From: Colias croceus
Taxonomy: Eukaryota; Arthropoda; Insecta; Lepidoptera; Pieridae
Direction of reading: 5' to 3'
Assembly: GCF_905220415.1 (NCBI RefSeq)
Contig: NC_059542.1
Location: 6,386,001-6,450,000, forward strand
Length of the DNA stretch: 64,000 nt
A model generated the notes under the pieces. The model searched no databases, was not told where the DNA came from, and worked only from the letters and a program-made list of their open reading frames with translations. The first letter of the stretch is position 1. Each line of letters begins with the position of its first letter. Shown piece by piece: positions 49,696-60,689 of the stretch. Both the position numbers and the translations under genes were made by a program.

Positions 49696-52160
49696 CTAGG
49701 GCAAATGGGCGCCAGATGGCACGAAACCGTTCTCGTCGGCGGTGTAGTCTACCCTGTAGGTGACACCGTCGGGGCCGACGTATTGGAAGAATCCCTTAGC
49801 CCGCATACCTACGGAATCATTGATTTTCTCGAGGCGACCGGCCTCCTCGGCGAGGATTTTGTTCTCAGTCTCGTACAAGTAATGGTAGCCGTCAGGGAAG
49901 ATCTCTCCTTCTTGACGGATGATACCGTAGTTGTAGTCGTACGTGTTGGGTCCAACAACTTTAGACACGACTTGAGCAACTGGCTGGTAGATGGGTTTGT
50001 ACGAAGAGCTAACGTAGACGGGGGTCGAAGAGATGTAGATGGGGGCAGCGGTGGTGACGGGGGCAGCGGTGGTGACGGGGACAGCGGTGGAGACTGGGAC
50101 GGGTTCGGGCTGGGCGCCGGTGACGGGGGCCGCGGTGGTGACGGGGACCTCAGAGACTGGTGCACTGGTTGCGGGCACGGCTGGGACGGTGGGAGCAGGC
50201 TCGACGATACCGTTGATGGTTACGCTGGAATTCGTTTTTTATTCACTTAGTTGATTTTATTTAGTCAAATATTGTTCATAGAGCTTTATAATGGGCAGTG
50301 TAAATTGTAAATGTATGTGTAAAGTTCTAATAATAAAGTACTAAGGTGTTTTATGTATTATTTAATATGTCACGATGTCCGAAATGTTTGTTAAGATACA
50401 TTGGTGACTGTTGAGATTCACCAAGATCGGGAGTGAATAAACATTACTTATTTATTGGATATTTCGGTCATGCACCGTTGTCTGTTATACCACGACGCCT
50501 TGGTCAATGTACAATATAAGCGAATAATGGGTATATTTTTTAAAGATATGCAGTTAAGAATACTTTCCATGTATATATTAAGGTTAAGTTATGTTGGAAC
50601 ATACGCACGAGCTGAACAAATGAACCGCAGCAGCGGTTGGCGAGTGCCAAAACCGAACTCTTCCTATTTTGCTTGGTTAGGCCAGGGATCTTGGGATTTT
50701 TTAATTATTATTGGTTTTTAGTTCTTAGTAAAACTTTATCTTTTTCGACCGAAAATTGGCGTTTGTAAACATTCACACAAATTGTAAATTGTCTATCTTC
50801 ACTGTAGTTTACTAACTAACTTCACAATAGACAGCCTAGTGTATGTCCAATTTAAGTAGAAATAAAGTTTCGGAGTCATACCAGCGAATTTGGTGGTTTT
50901 GGTTTGGTTTTAAATTAGAATGAACTGAATATAAATCTTAAATAACTTGTTACGCAACATTATGAAGCTCACCTGGAAACGGGCGTATTTTCGGGTTTGT
51001 ATGGGACAATGACATCCTTGTTGCCAACGTAGGCACCGCCAGCACCGCCGCGGTCTCCGCGGTCTCCACGGTCACCACTGAAATCGATAAAATATATATG
51101 AAAATACAAATTATATTCGACATATATTATATATTCAAAGAAGTGACGTGCTAACATAATCGAAAATTCATAATATCTTGCCACGTACATAATATTTAAA
51201 TATTATCTTGATTATTTTCCTAGACCTTCGCCATTTGACTTTTTATTTGTATTAATTACATTTAAATCAGTAATAAAAATTTAATCATTTATTATAATAA
51301 GCCTTTGGTCCAAATACTGTGTAGCAAATAGGGTTAAAAAAATAAGTATTTTTTAAAGTTAATATTTAATGGTATACCCACTTGTAGGCACCAGAGTTGT
51401 CTGGAATATAACGTCCAGAGTTGTCGTATTTGCCAGCATTGTAGCGTCCAGCGTCGTAACGGCCAGGGTCGTAGCGGCCAGGGTCGTAGCGGCCGGCTTC
51501 GTAGCGTGCGGGGTTGTATTGTGGCTGTACTGGGTTGTAGCGGTTAGTGTAGAACGCGTAAGGGTTGAATGTGGTCACCGAGGCTGATGCTGTGGCGCGG
51601 CTGATCGGTTGCACTGTTGTGCTCCTGGAATTGATATAACATTTTGGTATCGATAATAAGCTCTATGGGCATTATAAGTTAAACAGACGAGAAAAATAAA
51701 GTTACAAGGCACAAATTAGAGCAATATGCTTCGCAACTCCGAAGCAGTGAGCTTCATTATTCCTGAGAGATATGGGTTTTATTTTAATTTGGTTTTATCT
51801 CGGTACGGGTAAACTTAGGTGAAACTGGAGATATCATACGTAGATTATACCATGTATAAATCGTACAGCTTCACTATATTATTTTCAAAACACTATTTTT
51901 ATATTTTTTGGTTCGGACTAAAAATTGATTATAATTTCACTCCTGATATGAGATCTAATTACTCGCACTTTTAAGTTAATACTTACACGAACTCATCAGC
52001 TGCCAAGGCAACTGTGAAAGCCAGGGAAAGGATCTGTGGAAAATAGAACTTTCATTAATATATTTCTTAAATATATGACACACTTTTTAATTAATCCAAT
52101 TCACTTATATATCACTTATATCCTATATAAAAACTTGGCACCCACCACGAGGGAACGCAT
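49696..52160 (-). CDS. LCP30: LCP-30-like larval cuticle protein (paralogue 2), five exons
   Basis: A predicted secreted cuticle protein of 312 residues. Exons: 52160-52146 (MRSLV), 52033-51987, 51624-51382, 51077-50973 and 50224-49696, ending TAG; the 939-nt sum keeps frame. Order of parts: split signal peptide (MRSLV + ILSLAFTVALAA), a tract of five G-R/K-Y-D/N units (YDPGRYDPGRYDAGRYNAGK) ending in DNSGRYIPDNSGAYK, a short collagen-like exon (GDRGDRGDRGGAGGAYVG) with two RGD tripeptides, a long T/A/P/V linker (VPVTTAAPVTTAAP repeats, likely O-glycosylated), and an RR-1 domain (YDYNYGIIRQEGEIFPDGYH ... GFFQYVGPDGVTYRVDYTAD ENGF). It is the paralogue of 43604-46119 with a longer linker and shorter GDRGD exon. 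Codons are strongly GC-ending. AATAAA lies at 49556-49551. Confidence 0.95.
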
Positions 52161-52214
52161 TGTTGCTGTTTAACCGACTTAACCCGAATGTTGATATCAC
52201 CACAAATCAATAGC

Positions 52215-52222
52215 TATTTATA
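52215..52222 (-). promoter_or_regulatory. TATA box of LCP-30-like paralogue 2
   Basis: TATAAATA on the minus strand, 55 bp upstream of the ATG at 52160, in the context CGTATAAATAGCTATTGAT; the other paralogue has CGTATAAATAGAGATTGAT. Confidence 0.8.
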
Positions 52223-52236
52223 CGTATTTTTTTCGT

Positions 52237-52257
52237 CTAATTTATAATGTGATTCTC
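52237..52257 (-). promoter_or_regulatory. Conserved upstream element (paralogue 2 copy)
   Basis: The counterpart of 46201-46222, about 15 bp upstream of the TATA box; it differs by one T in the run. Confidence 0.45.
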
Positions 52258-52416
52258 CAGTTCCTCTTATTCATAATGAGTAATTTAAAATTAGCTATTC
52301 ATTAGCAGATGTTCTCAATCTTTGACTAATCAAATCATAAATTCAAAACACTAATACGTTAATGTGACTTAGTTCACGAACTTGTCAAAAAATTGCTTTA
52401 TTATGACATAAACACG

Positions 52417-52423
52417 AAGGTCA
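52417..52423 (+). promoter_or_regulatory. AAGGTCA motif (candidate FTZ-F1-type site)
   Basis: AAGGTCA in the context CACGAAGGTCAAGC, about 195 bp upstream of the TATA box and in the same relative orientation as the motifs at 15049 and 32471. Binding is inferred. Confidence 0.35.
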
Positions 52424-52570
52424 AGCGAAATATAAAGGCGAGGCAATAAATCTTTGACAGGCATTTGTCAATCTATTGTTAAGATTTTGTTTGGTTTGCC
52501 ATAAAACTCCACTGCAGTTTTGAAAGGTAAACAACGAAACAATAGCTTTTGTTAAATCAAATTTTAAAAA

Positions 52571-52770
52571 AATACGTTATAAATATACATTTATAAAGAA
52601 TAGAAAAAATTCGATCACGAGGCGGGACTCGAACCCGCATCCTTTCGCGCCATTCCGGGGTCAGGTCAGTTGGTCATCCGCCCCGGAATGGCGCGAAAGG
52701 ATGCGGGTTCGAGTCCCGCCTCGTGATCGAATTTTTTCTATTCTTTATAAATTTATATTTATAAAGCATT
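52571..52770. repeat. 200-bp palindrome containing tRNA-like sequence
   Basis: Arms 52571-52660 and 52681-52770 match at 87 of 90 positions, the inner 70 perfectly, around a 20-nt loop. The right arm contains a T-arm-like GCGGGTTCGAGTCCCGC followed by CTCGTGA, so a tRNA-derived SINE fragment has been copied in inverted form. The matching acceptor strand TCACGAG occurs only in the opposite arm, so neither strand forms an ordinary tRNA. Confidence 0.9.
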
Positions 52771-53572
52771 TGAATGCCATAAAAACCAAAAATATAAATT
52801 CAAAATACGTTATATCTTATAAGTTAAGGACCATTATGATTTCAAGCAGCATAATATTTTACAAAGCAAGTGAAAACGCGTTTGTTCGAGTGTTCTTTAT
52901 TATAAAATCATAATTCCTAACTGGTTTATGTTGTCAGTTCCACTATACTTCAAAAATATTATGGGAAACCGGAAGTGAAATATATATATTAAATAATTTC
53001 ATTTTATGTACTCTCAAAAAAAGCATAATAATTGATATCAAACTTTTACAGGAATATTCATAAAATGTATATTTGAACTTCATTAGAATTTGTTAGGATA
53101 AGAGTGAATTATTGCTTTTATAGTTCAAGGTATCAAAAGTGTAATAAATTACTTTTAAATATTCATCTTTGTTTTACATGAGAACTGGTTCATTTTATTT
53201 ATCATGTTTCAATCAATTTATTTTCCTACAATTTTTCCAATATAAATACATTTGAAATGTAAAGATATAGTAGTCGTTCGATATCCCACGTATAAGAAAG
53301 GGTTGATTGTATTGTATATTCCTAATTTTTTGTTTTCTTTTTCTTTACAAATTAATACATACTTATCTAAAGCAGAATTTATACATTATAACAGCTTTGG
53401 ATAACAATTTATATCTCCAAATTTATTTCTTTCTTAATGTTATAGTATTATTCATATTTGATAATAAATGCAAATATTATAATTTTCACAATTTCTACTG
53501 TCCTTTCTTAACTATCCTTAAAATGATATCTCTATACCTATCTATAAAATGCTCGTGTCACAAATCACAACC

Positions 53573-53710
53573 ATACTTTCCGAAACGGGTGCACTGATTC
53601 TTATGAAATTTTGTGTGCATATCTGGTAGGTCTGAGAATCGGCCAACATATATTTCTCACACCCCTAAGTGATAAGAGTAAGGGAGAATATCGTTTGTTG
53701 GGACAGCTAG
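53573..53710 (+). mobile_element. RTE-like retroposon tail, family G
   Basis: The block CTTATGAAATTTTGTGTGCA, then GGTAGGTCTGAGAATCGGCC, then CTCACACCCCTAAGTGATAA and GGGACAGCTAGTGTTATTAT is of the type found at 3' ends of moth RTE-like elements. It is the single copy in the window. Confidence 0.55.
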
Positions 53711-54015
53711 TGTTATTATAAAGATCTAGCAAAATTAATACATACCAATTATAAAAAAATACAGTTCTATATACTTTGCTGCTACAATTTTAAGTTTTTA
53801 TATAAGCTTAGTTAATTAAGATCTTTGAGAACCTCAGAATCGGTGATTAAAATTGGTTTTAAGTATCTACTTAACATAATTAATAATTGTGGTCCTTGAT
53901 TTTGCACCGCGTAGTATTTCACACCCAATTTTTTTTTTCTATCCTTGTTCAGTATAAAGGGCCATCGTAGAAAATTAATTTGACCAAAAATGGAATAAAA
54001 TAAGGGTTTATTATT

Positions 54016-54198
54016 ATATTATAAAGCTGAAGAGTTTGTTTGTTTGTTTGTTCGAACGCGCTAATCTCAGGAACTACTGGTCCGATTTCAAAATTATTTC
54101 GGTGTCAGATAGCCCATTCATCGAGGAGGGCTATATAGGTATCATCACGCTAAAACCGGAGCAGAGCCACGCGAGTGAAACTGCGGAGCGCAGCTAGT
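54016..54198 (+). mobile_element. Non-LTR retroposon tail, family A (copy 4)
   Basis: It runs from TATTATAAAGCTGAAGAGTT through GGAACTACTGGTCCGATTTC to ACTGCGGAGCGCAGCTAGTA, and is one of the two best-preserved copies along with 59582. Confidence 0.7.
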
Positions 54199-54584
54199 AT
54201 GTTATATTAAGTAAAAAAAAACATAATATTATGACGCTCCATTTAAAAGGTAATATGTTTAGATAGGTACTACAACGTAATACAAAAGATGATTATTACA
54301 CATTATTCTTAGAAATGAAACTGAACTGAAATAATATGTGTAGAGTGTGCTGATTTTGGCATATTTGATTTGATATTAATAATTGTTACTACTAGTATGA
54401 TTTAGAATAGAATAAAATAGAAAACACTATATCGTACAATGCACACAAAAATAACACTTACAGAAATAAGAAGTAACTTAAAATAATACTAACAGTAAGA
54501 AAATACATTTAACCCTTAACTGGTATCATATGATATTTTCTATATTTACTGACAAGCTAAGCATCGTGAGCAACGTTCGACGAC

Positions 54585-54830
54585 GCGGTTGGCGCAGTGG
54601 TAAAGTAACTGCCTACTGAGCCGACGGTCCCGGGTTCGATCCCCGGTCAGGGCAAATATTTGTGTGGATGAACTCAATTATTTGTTCTTGGGTCTGGGTG
54701 TTATTATCTATATATGTATTTATTAAATATTATATTTATCGTCGCCTAGTACCCACAACACAAGCCTTAATTGAGCTTACTGTGGGACTAGGTCGATTTG
54801 TGTAATAATGTAAAAAAAGCAACCTCCGTT
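54585..54830 (+). mobile_element. tRNA-derived SINE, near full length
   Basis: The A-box-like GGTTGGCGCAGTGGTAAAGT and the B box GGGTTCGATCCCCGG are spaced as in a tRNA, followed by a unique body (GTGGATGAACTCAATTATTT ... ACTAGGTCGATTTGTGTAAT) and an A-rich tail. No closed acceptor stem forms, so it is not a tRNA gene. It lies within the piggyBac-like element. Confidence 0.75.
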
Positions 54831-55967
54831 TAGTATTCTTCGTATTTTGCTATACGCGGCGGGTGCCAGACGTTGGGCACTGCAGCGCTTACCAGAATGC
54901 AGGCATGCAAGCGCTGGGGGCTGCGCGGCCCCACGATACCAGTTACGTTAGTTTTTTGACATAACAATTTTTGTCTGTTTCTTATTTTAACAGCTATATT
55001 ATAATCATAAATTCTTATATAAAACAATAGAAGAGATCATAAACGACGATTATTGTTATGAATTAGTGATTGAAGCCAGACCAGAAAGACAATGTACTTA
55101 CTGATCACATATAGTGAAATTTTAAAGTACTGATTCTTCATTCTGACTATAAGGGCTACAAATGGCTGTTTCATTTGCTAGAAAGTGCTATAATTGTCTG
55201 AAATTCATTTGCAAAGTACACAGCTGTCATAGTCATGTAAGGAAAAAATAAAACAGGTTAAGTATAGTACCTACAGGTAGTACAGGATTTGGTCAAAAGT
55301 ATAGTTAAGTTACAGAAGGAACATAGCTCAAACATTATACCTTACATATACATTAAGTTACTGAAAACGATTTCGTTCCATTGGTTATTAAATAAATAAT
55401 GACTTAATAAACTTAAATATAAGTTTAAAACTTATTCATGATAGATTGTCGTATACTTAAATAAATTGCCATTATTGTTATTATAAATACCTATGTAAGA
55501 TGTTACATTTCTATGATTTTGAAGGAGCAACTATGCCTATATATGTATTCTTGTCGGCTCTTCTCTGTCGAGACGGCTTTCCGAACCAATGGTAAATTCA
55601 TATTTTTTCCTTATACTGACGATTTTAAAACGTTTCCGGACGAAGTCTGGTTGATGAATGAAGGTTTGAGTTTGAAAAATTATTGATATCGATTTTAATA
55701 CATATATTGTATTTGAATATACCTACATATACGTATTGGAAAAAAAAATGAAAAGGAGAGATGTTGCATATAGATAGAATTATATTACTAGGCCAGGTGA
55801 CACATTCTACTCTATCGCTGGTATGGGCGGACGTGTCCCTGAGTTGTGTGTACTAACTGATACTGGTGTTTAGGTATGGACTAGCATACCCGAATGGAAC
55901 ATAATATTTTATTTTATTTAATAAAATTAATTGAAAAGAATTAAAAATTTCTAAAATAAAGGAGGGA

Positions 55968-56129
55968 TGTAGTGTATGTGAGTGAAAGAGAGGGAAGTAT
56001 TATGTCATCTCTTGCGCACATGCAACGGTGACACCGCTCACACAGCTCACTGCTCAGTTGGCTGCAGGCGGTCGGAGTGAGAGGACGTGTGCGTCTAAGA
56101 GCCGATAATAGGGAAGGACATACACTACA
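55968..56129 (+). mobile_element. LTR-like segment with preceding polypurine tract
   Basis: TGTAGTGTATGT at the left and ACATACACTACA at the right form an exact 12-bp inverted pair with TG...CA ends, and a purine run AAAGGAGGGA sits directly before it, as before a 3' LTR. A solo or 3' LTR remnant is the likeliest reading; a small MITE is the alternative. No pol-like coding sequence is recognisable upstream. Confidence 0.45.
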
Positions 56130-58633
56130 TTTTGGCAACAATTTTTGTTTTCAATTTCAACATTTAAAATTCAAGTTGAATTTTTTTGTAATCTTAATAA
56201 GATAATAAAATATGTACTATAAAGCTTTATTTTTATTTAAGCTTACATATTCTAGATTGTGTAAAATAATATCACTATTGGTTATAACTTTCGAAACGAT
56301 AAGTTTCGTTGATACCATAAACATAAGAAGAAATATTACCTAAAAGTGTTTACTATTTTTTGATCGCTTATAATAACTAAGTAAGGAGGTTTATCAGAAT
56401 AATAATTAGTTGATTTCGTAAATCAAGCCTATTATTCGTTATTTATAAGGCTTTTGTCAAATACATAGTGATAATTTGCTTGCTAGAAGCAAAAATGATA
56501 TGGGGGCCGCGCGGCCCCCACAATACCAGTTACGTTTGTTAAGTTTACGATACCAGTTAAGGGTTAAGAATTATCGTTTAAAAAACATGAAATCCTAAGG
56601 GCATCGATAATTTTTTATCAAATGTTATGTCCTGTATAGAAATCAATAGAACACATTATATTATTATGTATGACGGCAGCTTATTACATAAATGATATTT
56701 AATGATAATGCATCGTAAGGAATAAAATCAATACACATTTACATAAATTTGCTCTAATTCCAATTGCATCCGTGTTTGTCACTATCCATAAATTTTTCTT
56801 CATTTAAATTAACAGGCAGTTAATTGAATACATGCACTAATTCTTCATTCAAATTTCTAATTATCTATTTAGTTTAATCCTGTTGTAATTGAGTGTTTTT
56901 TTAGATAGTTCTAAAGAAACACTCAATTACCGTCAATTATTCACGTTAATAATTAGTCCATTTATTTTATATTTCAAGTGAGGACATAGGTTCAACTTCT
57001 TATAATAGTTTAAGAACGCTACTCATATTCTAAGACTAGATAATATAGGTAAGTATGTGCCAGCCATTACAAAACTTGTTACAAATATAGACGTTTATTA
57101 ACTGGCCTAATAACTGGGGAATTTATAGTGTCTGTATTCCCGTACCCCTTGTGATACATAAGATACATTATAGAAAAACTATGTAACTGCTGTACCAAGT
57201 ATGCAGATATAATAGAACGTGTGCGTGAGCTCGTTGAGCTATATCATAACATAAAAATAACTCCCTTTGGAACCCCTGAATAAGCTGCTCTGCTAAGGCC
57301 GCAGACCGATAGCTGATCATTTCACATCGAACAACAACATAACCTGCCCTCTTGATATTTGCGCTTTGGAAGATATACCCTTTAACCGCAAATGCTCTGC
57401 CGACTTTAACATATCTTCTTAATAAATCAAGTGGTAGTCAGTATGTTATGTGTCGTCAAACATAACCGACCATGCAGGTGAGAATTCCTATTCTCACCTC
57501 CATGAACATGCAACATTAATTAAATACCTCCTTATCTAAAACTCCTGTTTTAGTTACGATAATTCAAATGTTTATTATTTATTTTAAAAAATAACCACCA
57601 ATCAAGAAGGTCGTGTTGGTTACCACACATAGGTAATTGAAAGACGGATCAATTAGTTGGATTTTTTGTTTAAACACAATCCAATGGTTTAAATAAATCC
57701 CTTCTGGAGCCGGGGTAGATTGTGACTTGCCGTCTTGTCAGTAATAAGTATAAACCTATTTTCTGCCAAATTTACCTTGAAAACTTCCGTGTGCATATTT
57801 TTGTCACAAATTAATAGCTATAGTTTTAAATATAATTTAAGGCACATAATTTTATTAACGCGTCCATATTAATTAATTGAAAATATATGACAAACCAATT
57901 TTAATGATGAACTTTGCATAAACATCAAATATTTTTATATAACTGGTTTTAATGACGATACTAACCTATATATGTGCCATCCCCAAATGCCAAAGTGAAA
58001 TCGCTCTATTTACGCCAACGATCCAAATGGCTGGAACCATTAATCACACTGACAGCTAAGCGCTTGACCTCCATATAATGAGATGTACATCCATATACAT
58101 ATATAACGTGAAGTTATTATATGCTTCAAAGTAAATTTTTACACATATTTATTTTTTGCGTAGTTTACATCCAAATAACTTTTATTTTACAAAGTGAAAT
58201 GTAGAGATTATATTGGTTTTATTTTTTATTGTTATACGTTGAAAAAAAATAGTGTGTGTACTTATGCTTATATACTTCTATACAACTTGAACATAGTTAT
58301 CAATTTTCATACCACCTAGAACTAACTTCATGCTGTTAAATTTAGGAGTCGGTGTGCGCGCGCATCGTAAAAATTCACTCTCATCATTTTTCCTCATCGC
58401 ACCAAAATAAGTATAACTTCAAAAATTTAAAAAAAGTTGTGAAAAAATATAACACTAATTGGTTGATTTAACCCCTTATACTTAAACTGGACGACTGGTG
58501 ATAGACACAAAATGGACACAAATATGCATGCAATATCTCATGCACCGTAATAGATAGGCAGTTGTAGGTGGTAAAATAAAATTAATTAGAAATTTTAGCG
58601 TTTCTTCCGTTTATTTTTTTTTTCATATTAATA

Positions 58634-58673
58634 ATTAATAAAAACAAAGACAATTGTCTTTGTTTTTATTAAT
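58634..58673. repeat. Perfect loopless 40-bp palindrome
   Basis: Twenty bases (ATTAATAAAAACAAAGACAA) are followed at once by their exact complement, centred on CAATTG. A shorter ATTAATA copy precedes it. Confidence 0.85.
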
Positions 58674-58837
58674 ATCCTTCTGTAGATGTTACAAGATGAA
58701 TCATACATGGAATTTAACTCAGTAGTTTGACAAACACGTTAATCTAGTCCAGTTAACTAAATCATTAATATCATCATTAATATCATAATATATATTATAT
58801 ATGTCTAATAATAATAAATGTCATGTCACAAAGTTTG

Positions 58838-59143
58838 TCATCAATGGACTCCTAAACCACACACAACCGATTATAATAAAATTCGCACACCATGTGCAGT
58901 TCGATTCAACTTGAGAGATAGTTTAAATCTCAAATCGTTTTAGAGAAAGCGGGCGAAGCCCCGGCTTCGCCCGTGGGACATAGGCTACCTTTTATTTCGC
59001 AATAAAAGGTAGCCTATGTCCTTTCTCGGGTATCAAAATATCTCCATACCAAATTTCATGCAAATTGGTTCAGTAGTTTAGGCGTGATTGAGTAACAGAC
59101 AGACAGACAGAGTTACTTTCGCATTTATAATATTAGTATGGAT
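58838..59143. mobile_element. Head-to-head RTE-like tails (family D minus, family E plus)
   Basis: 58838-58963 is family D on the minus strand (GGAGTCCATTG end outermost). 58964-59143 is family E on the plus strand (TTCATGCAAATTGGTTCAGT, CAGACAGACAGAGTTACTTT, ending ATATTAGTATGGAT). Their heads meet at CGGGCGAAGCCCCGGCTTCG. A perfect hairpin lies just inside family E (58976-58995 with 59002-59021). Confidence 0.65.
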
Positions 59144-59581
59144 TTTATGGATAACTTGACATGTTGAAACTAAACAGTAATTCCAACCTATTATTAAAAT
59201 TTAAAGTATAAAACCATACCTACTAATTATTCCAGACGACTCCAATTTATATTCAAATGGCCCACGTGTAGTTCGTATTAATAGATAAGAAAAGCTACAA
59301 ATGCTAACGGATTACAACATTTCTGCAATATTAAATCCAAGTTATTTGGCCTATATTCTATAAATAGAATCACCTGCTATTATACAAAGCGAAGATGGGG
59401 TCTGGAGCGCGCTACCCTAGAAGAAATCTTGAATAAGGATAACATGCCAATCGCATCGATATATTATAATAAACTTGTACAGTTGGGTACTATCTGATTG
59501 TAGCAATTAAGTTTTATTTAACATACTAGCTCAAACTCTGCATTCGTGTAGGCACACAATACCTAACAGATCGGTTATCTT

Positions 59582-59783
59582 TACTAATATTATAAAGCTG
59601 AAGAGTTTGTTTGTATGTTTGTTTGTTTGTTTGTTTGAACGCGCTAATCTCGGGAACTACTGGTCCGATTTGAAAAATTCTTTCAGTGTTAGATAGCTCA
59701 TTTATCGAGGAAGGCTATATATCATCACGCTACGACCAACAGGAGTGGAGCCACGGGGGTGAAACCGCGCGGAGCAGCTAGTT
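59582..59783 (+). mobile_element. Non-LTR retroposon tail, family A (copy 5)
   Basis: A complete family block from ACTAATATTATAAAGCTGAA to GCGCGGAGCAGCTAGTT with a GTTT microsatellite (59609-59636) inside its head. Confidence 0.7.
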
Positions 59784-60689
59784 AATGAATAAATTATCTT
59801 ACGTATAGAAATAGTATTTGATTAAATAACATAGGAAATAAAACTAAATATATGTAAGTCAATGACCATACTTATAAGTCAAAGTGCCTTTTTGTTGAGT
59901 AAGGTTAATTAAGAATTTAAAAAGGAAGCATTTTATAACATGCTATTCGATTTTGGAATAATACTTTTATTGCAATAAGTCGAAGCTGGGCATTGCCCTG
60001 CATAGGTATAATGACCGTTTTATTTATTTGTATATTGATTAGTTCTTTTACCTCAAAAATTTTGTATTATTATTTAACCTTAAGCATCTATCTCAATTAA
60101 GAGATCATAAGAAATATTCACAACTATTTTTATTTTGTCTGTCCACATCTTTGACTTCTTAGAATACATAGATAATTTACGTAACTACCTACTGACAATC
60201 AAATATTGCAGAAACTGTAACCTACTAATGTATAACTGTACCTATGGTAGATATGAAAAAAGGCATTTATTTTCTATATATTTACGACAATTCAAAGGTG
60301 AGCAACTGGTTTGGCCATTGATGGAGACAACGGTATTTTATAGCTTTAATAGCGTTAGCTACCTAATTAAGTATTCTGTGGCTTTATTTTATTTTTTCTA
60401 GTTCTCATTTTTGTTGCTCTTTGGTACGATCTTTGGTATTCATAATATATTTATGAGAGATAAACAAATATTTATGAGGCATGATGAAGGTAATCTTAAT
60501 TTATAGTTCTAAATACTCACTTATTAAAATGATAATAATATCATTATCAATATTTTATATTGTTGTATAATATACTATGTTCATATACAATGGCAAACGT
60601 ATTTTAAGAATATATTTTTAAAAAGAAATATAAGAATAATATAAAATAAATGTATTCTTCCAGCATTTTCCAATATCACAGGTTGTCTG

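Larger units (their letters stand above)
52430..54010. other. Gene-free stretch upstream of LCP-30-like paralogue 2
   Basis: Apart from the palindrome at 52571-52770 and a retroposon tail at 53573-53710, I see no gene here. The AT-rich open frames near 52701 and 53307 are not supported. Confidence 0.55.
54513..56563. mobile_element. piggyBac-like element with TTAA target sites, 2.05 kb
   Basis: The ends are exact 15-bp inverted repeats CCCTTAACTGGTATC (54513-54527 and 56549-56563), flanked by TTAA on both sides (54509-54512 and 56564-56567). TTAA duplication and a CCC-type start are diagnostic of piggyBac. A subterminal GATACCAGTTACGTT-type motif recurs near 54937 and 56522, next to GC palindromes GGGGGCTGCGCGGCCCC and GGGGGCCGCGCGGCCCCC. 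No transposase frame is visible. The interior holds a SINE (54585-54830) and an LTR-like segment (55968-56129). Confidence 0.8.

Noticed and set aside
50455..50721. An 88-codon plus-strand open frame
   Set aside because: It lies in intron 4 of the LCP-30-like gene on the opposite strand and has no recognisable features.
52620..52720. A tRNA gene
   Set aside because: The B box and T arm are good, but the acceptor and anticodon stems do not form; the sequence is one arm of a palindrome of SINE origin.
54585..54660. A tRNA gene
   Set aside because: A and B boxes are present but no acceptor stem pairs, and it continues into a SINE body.
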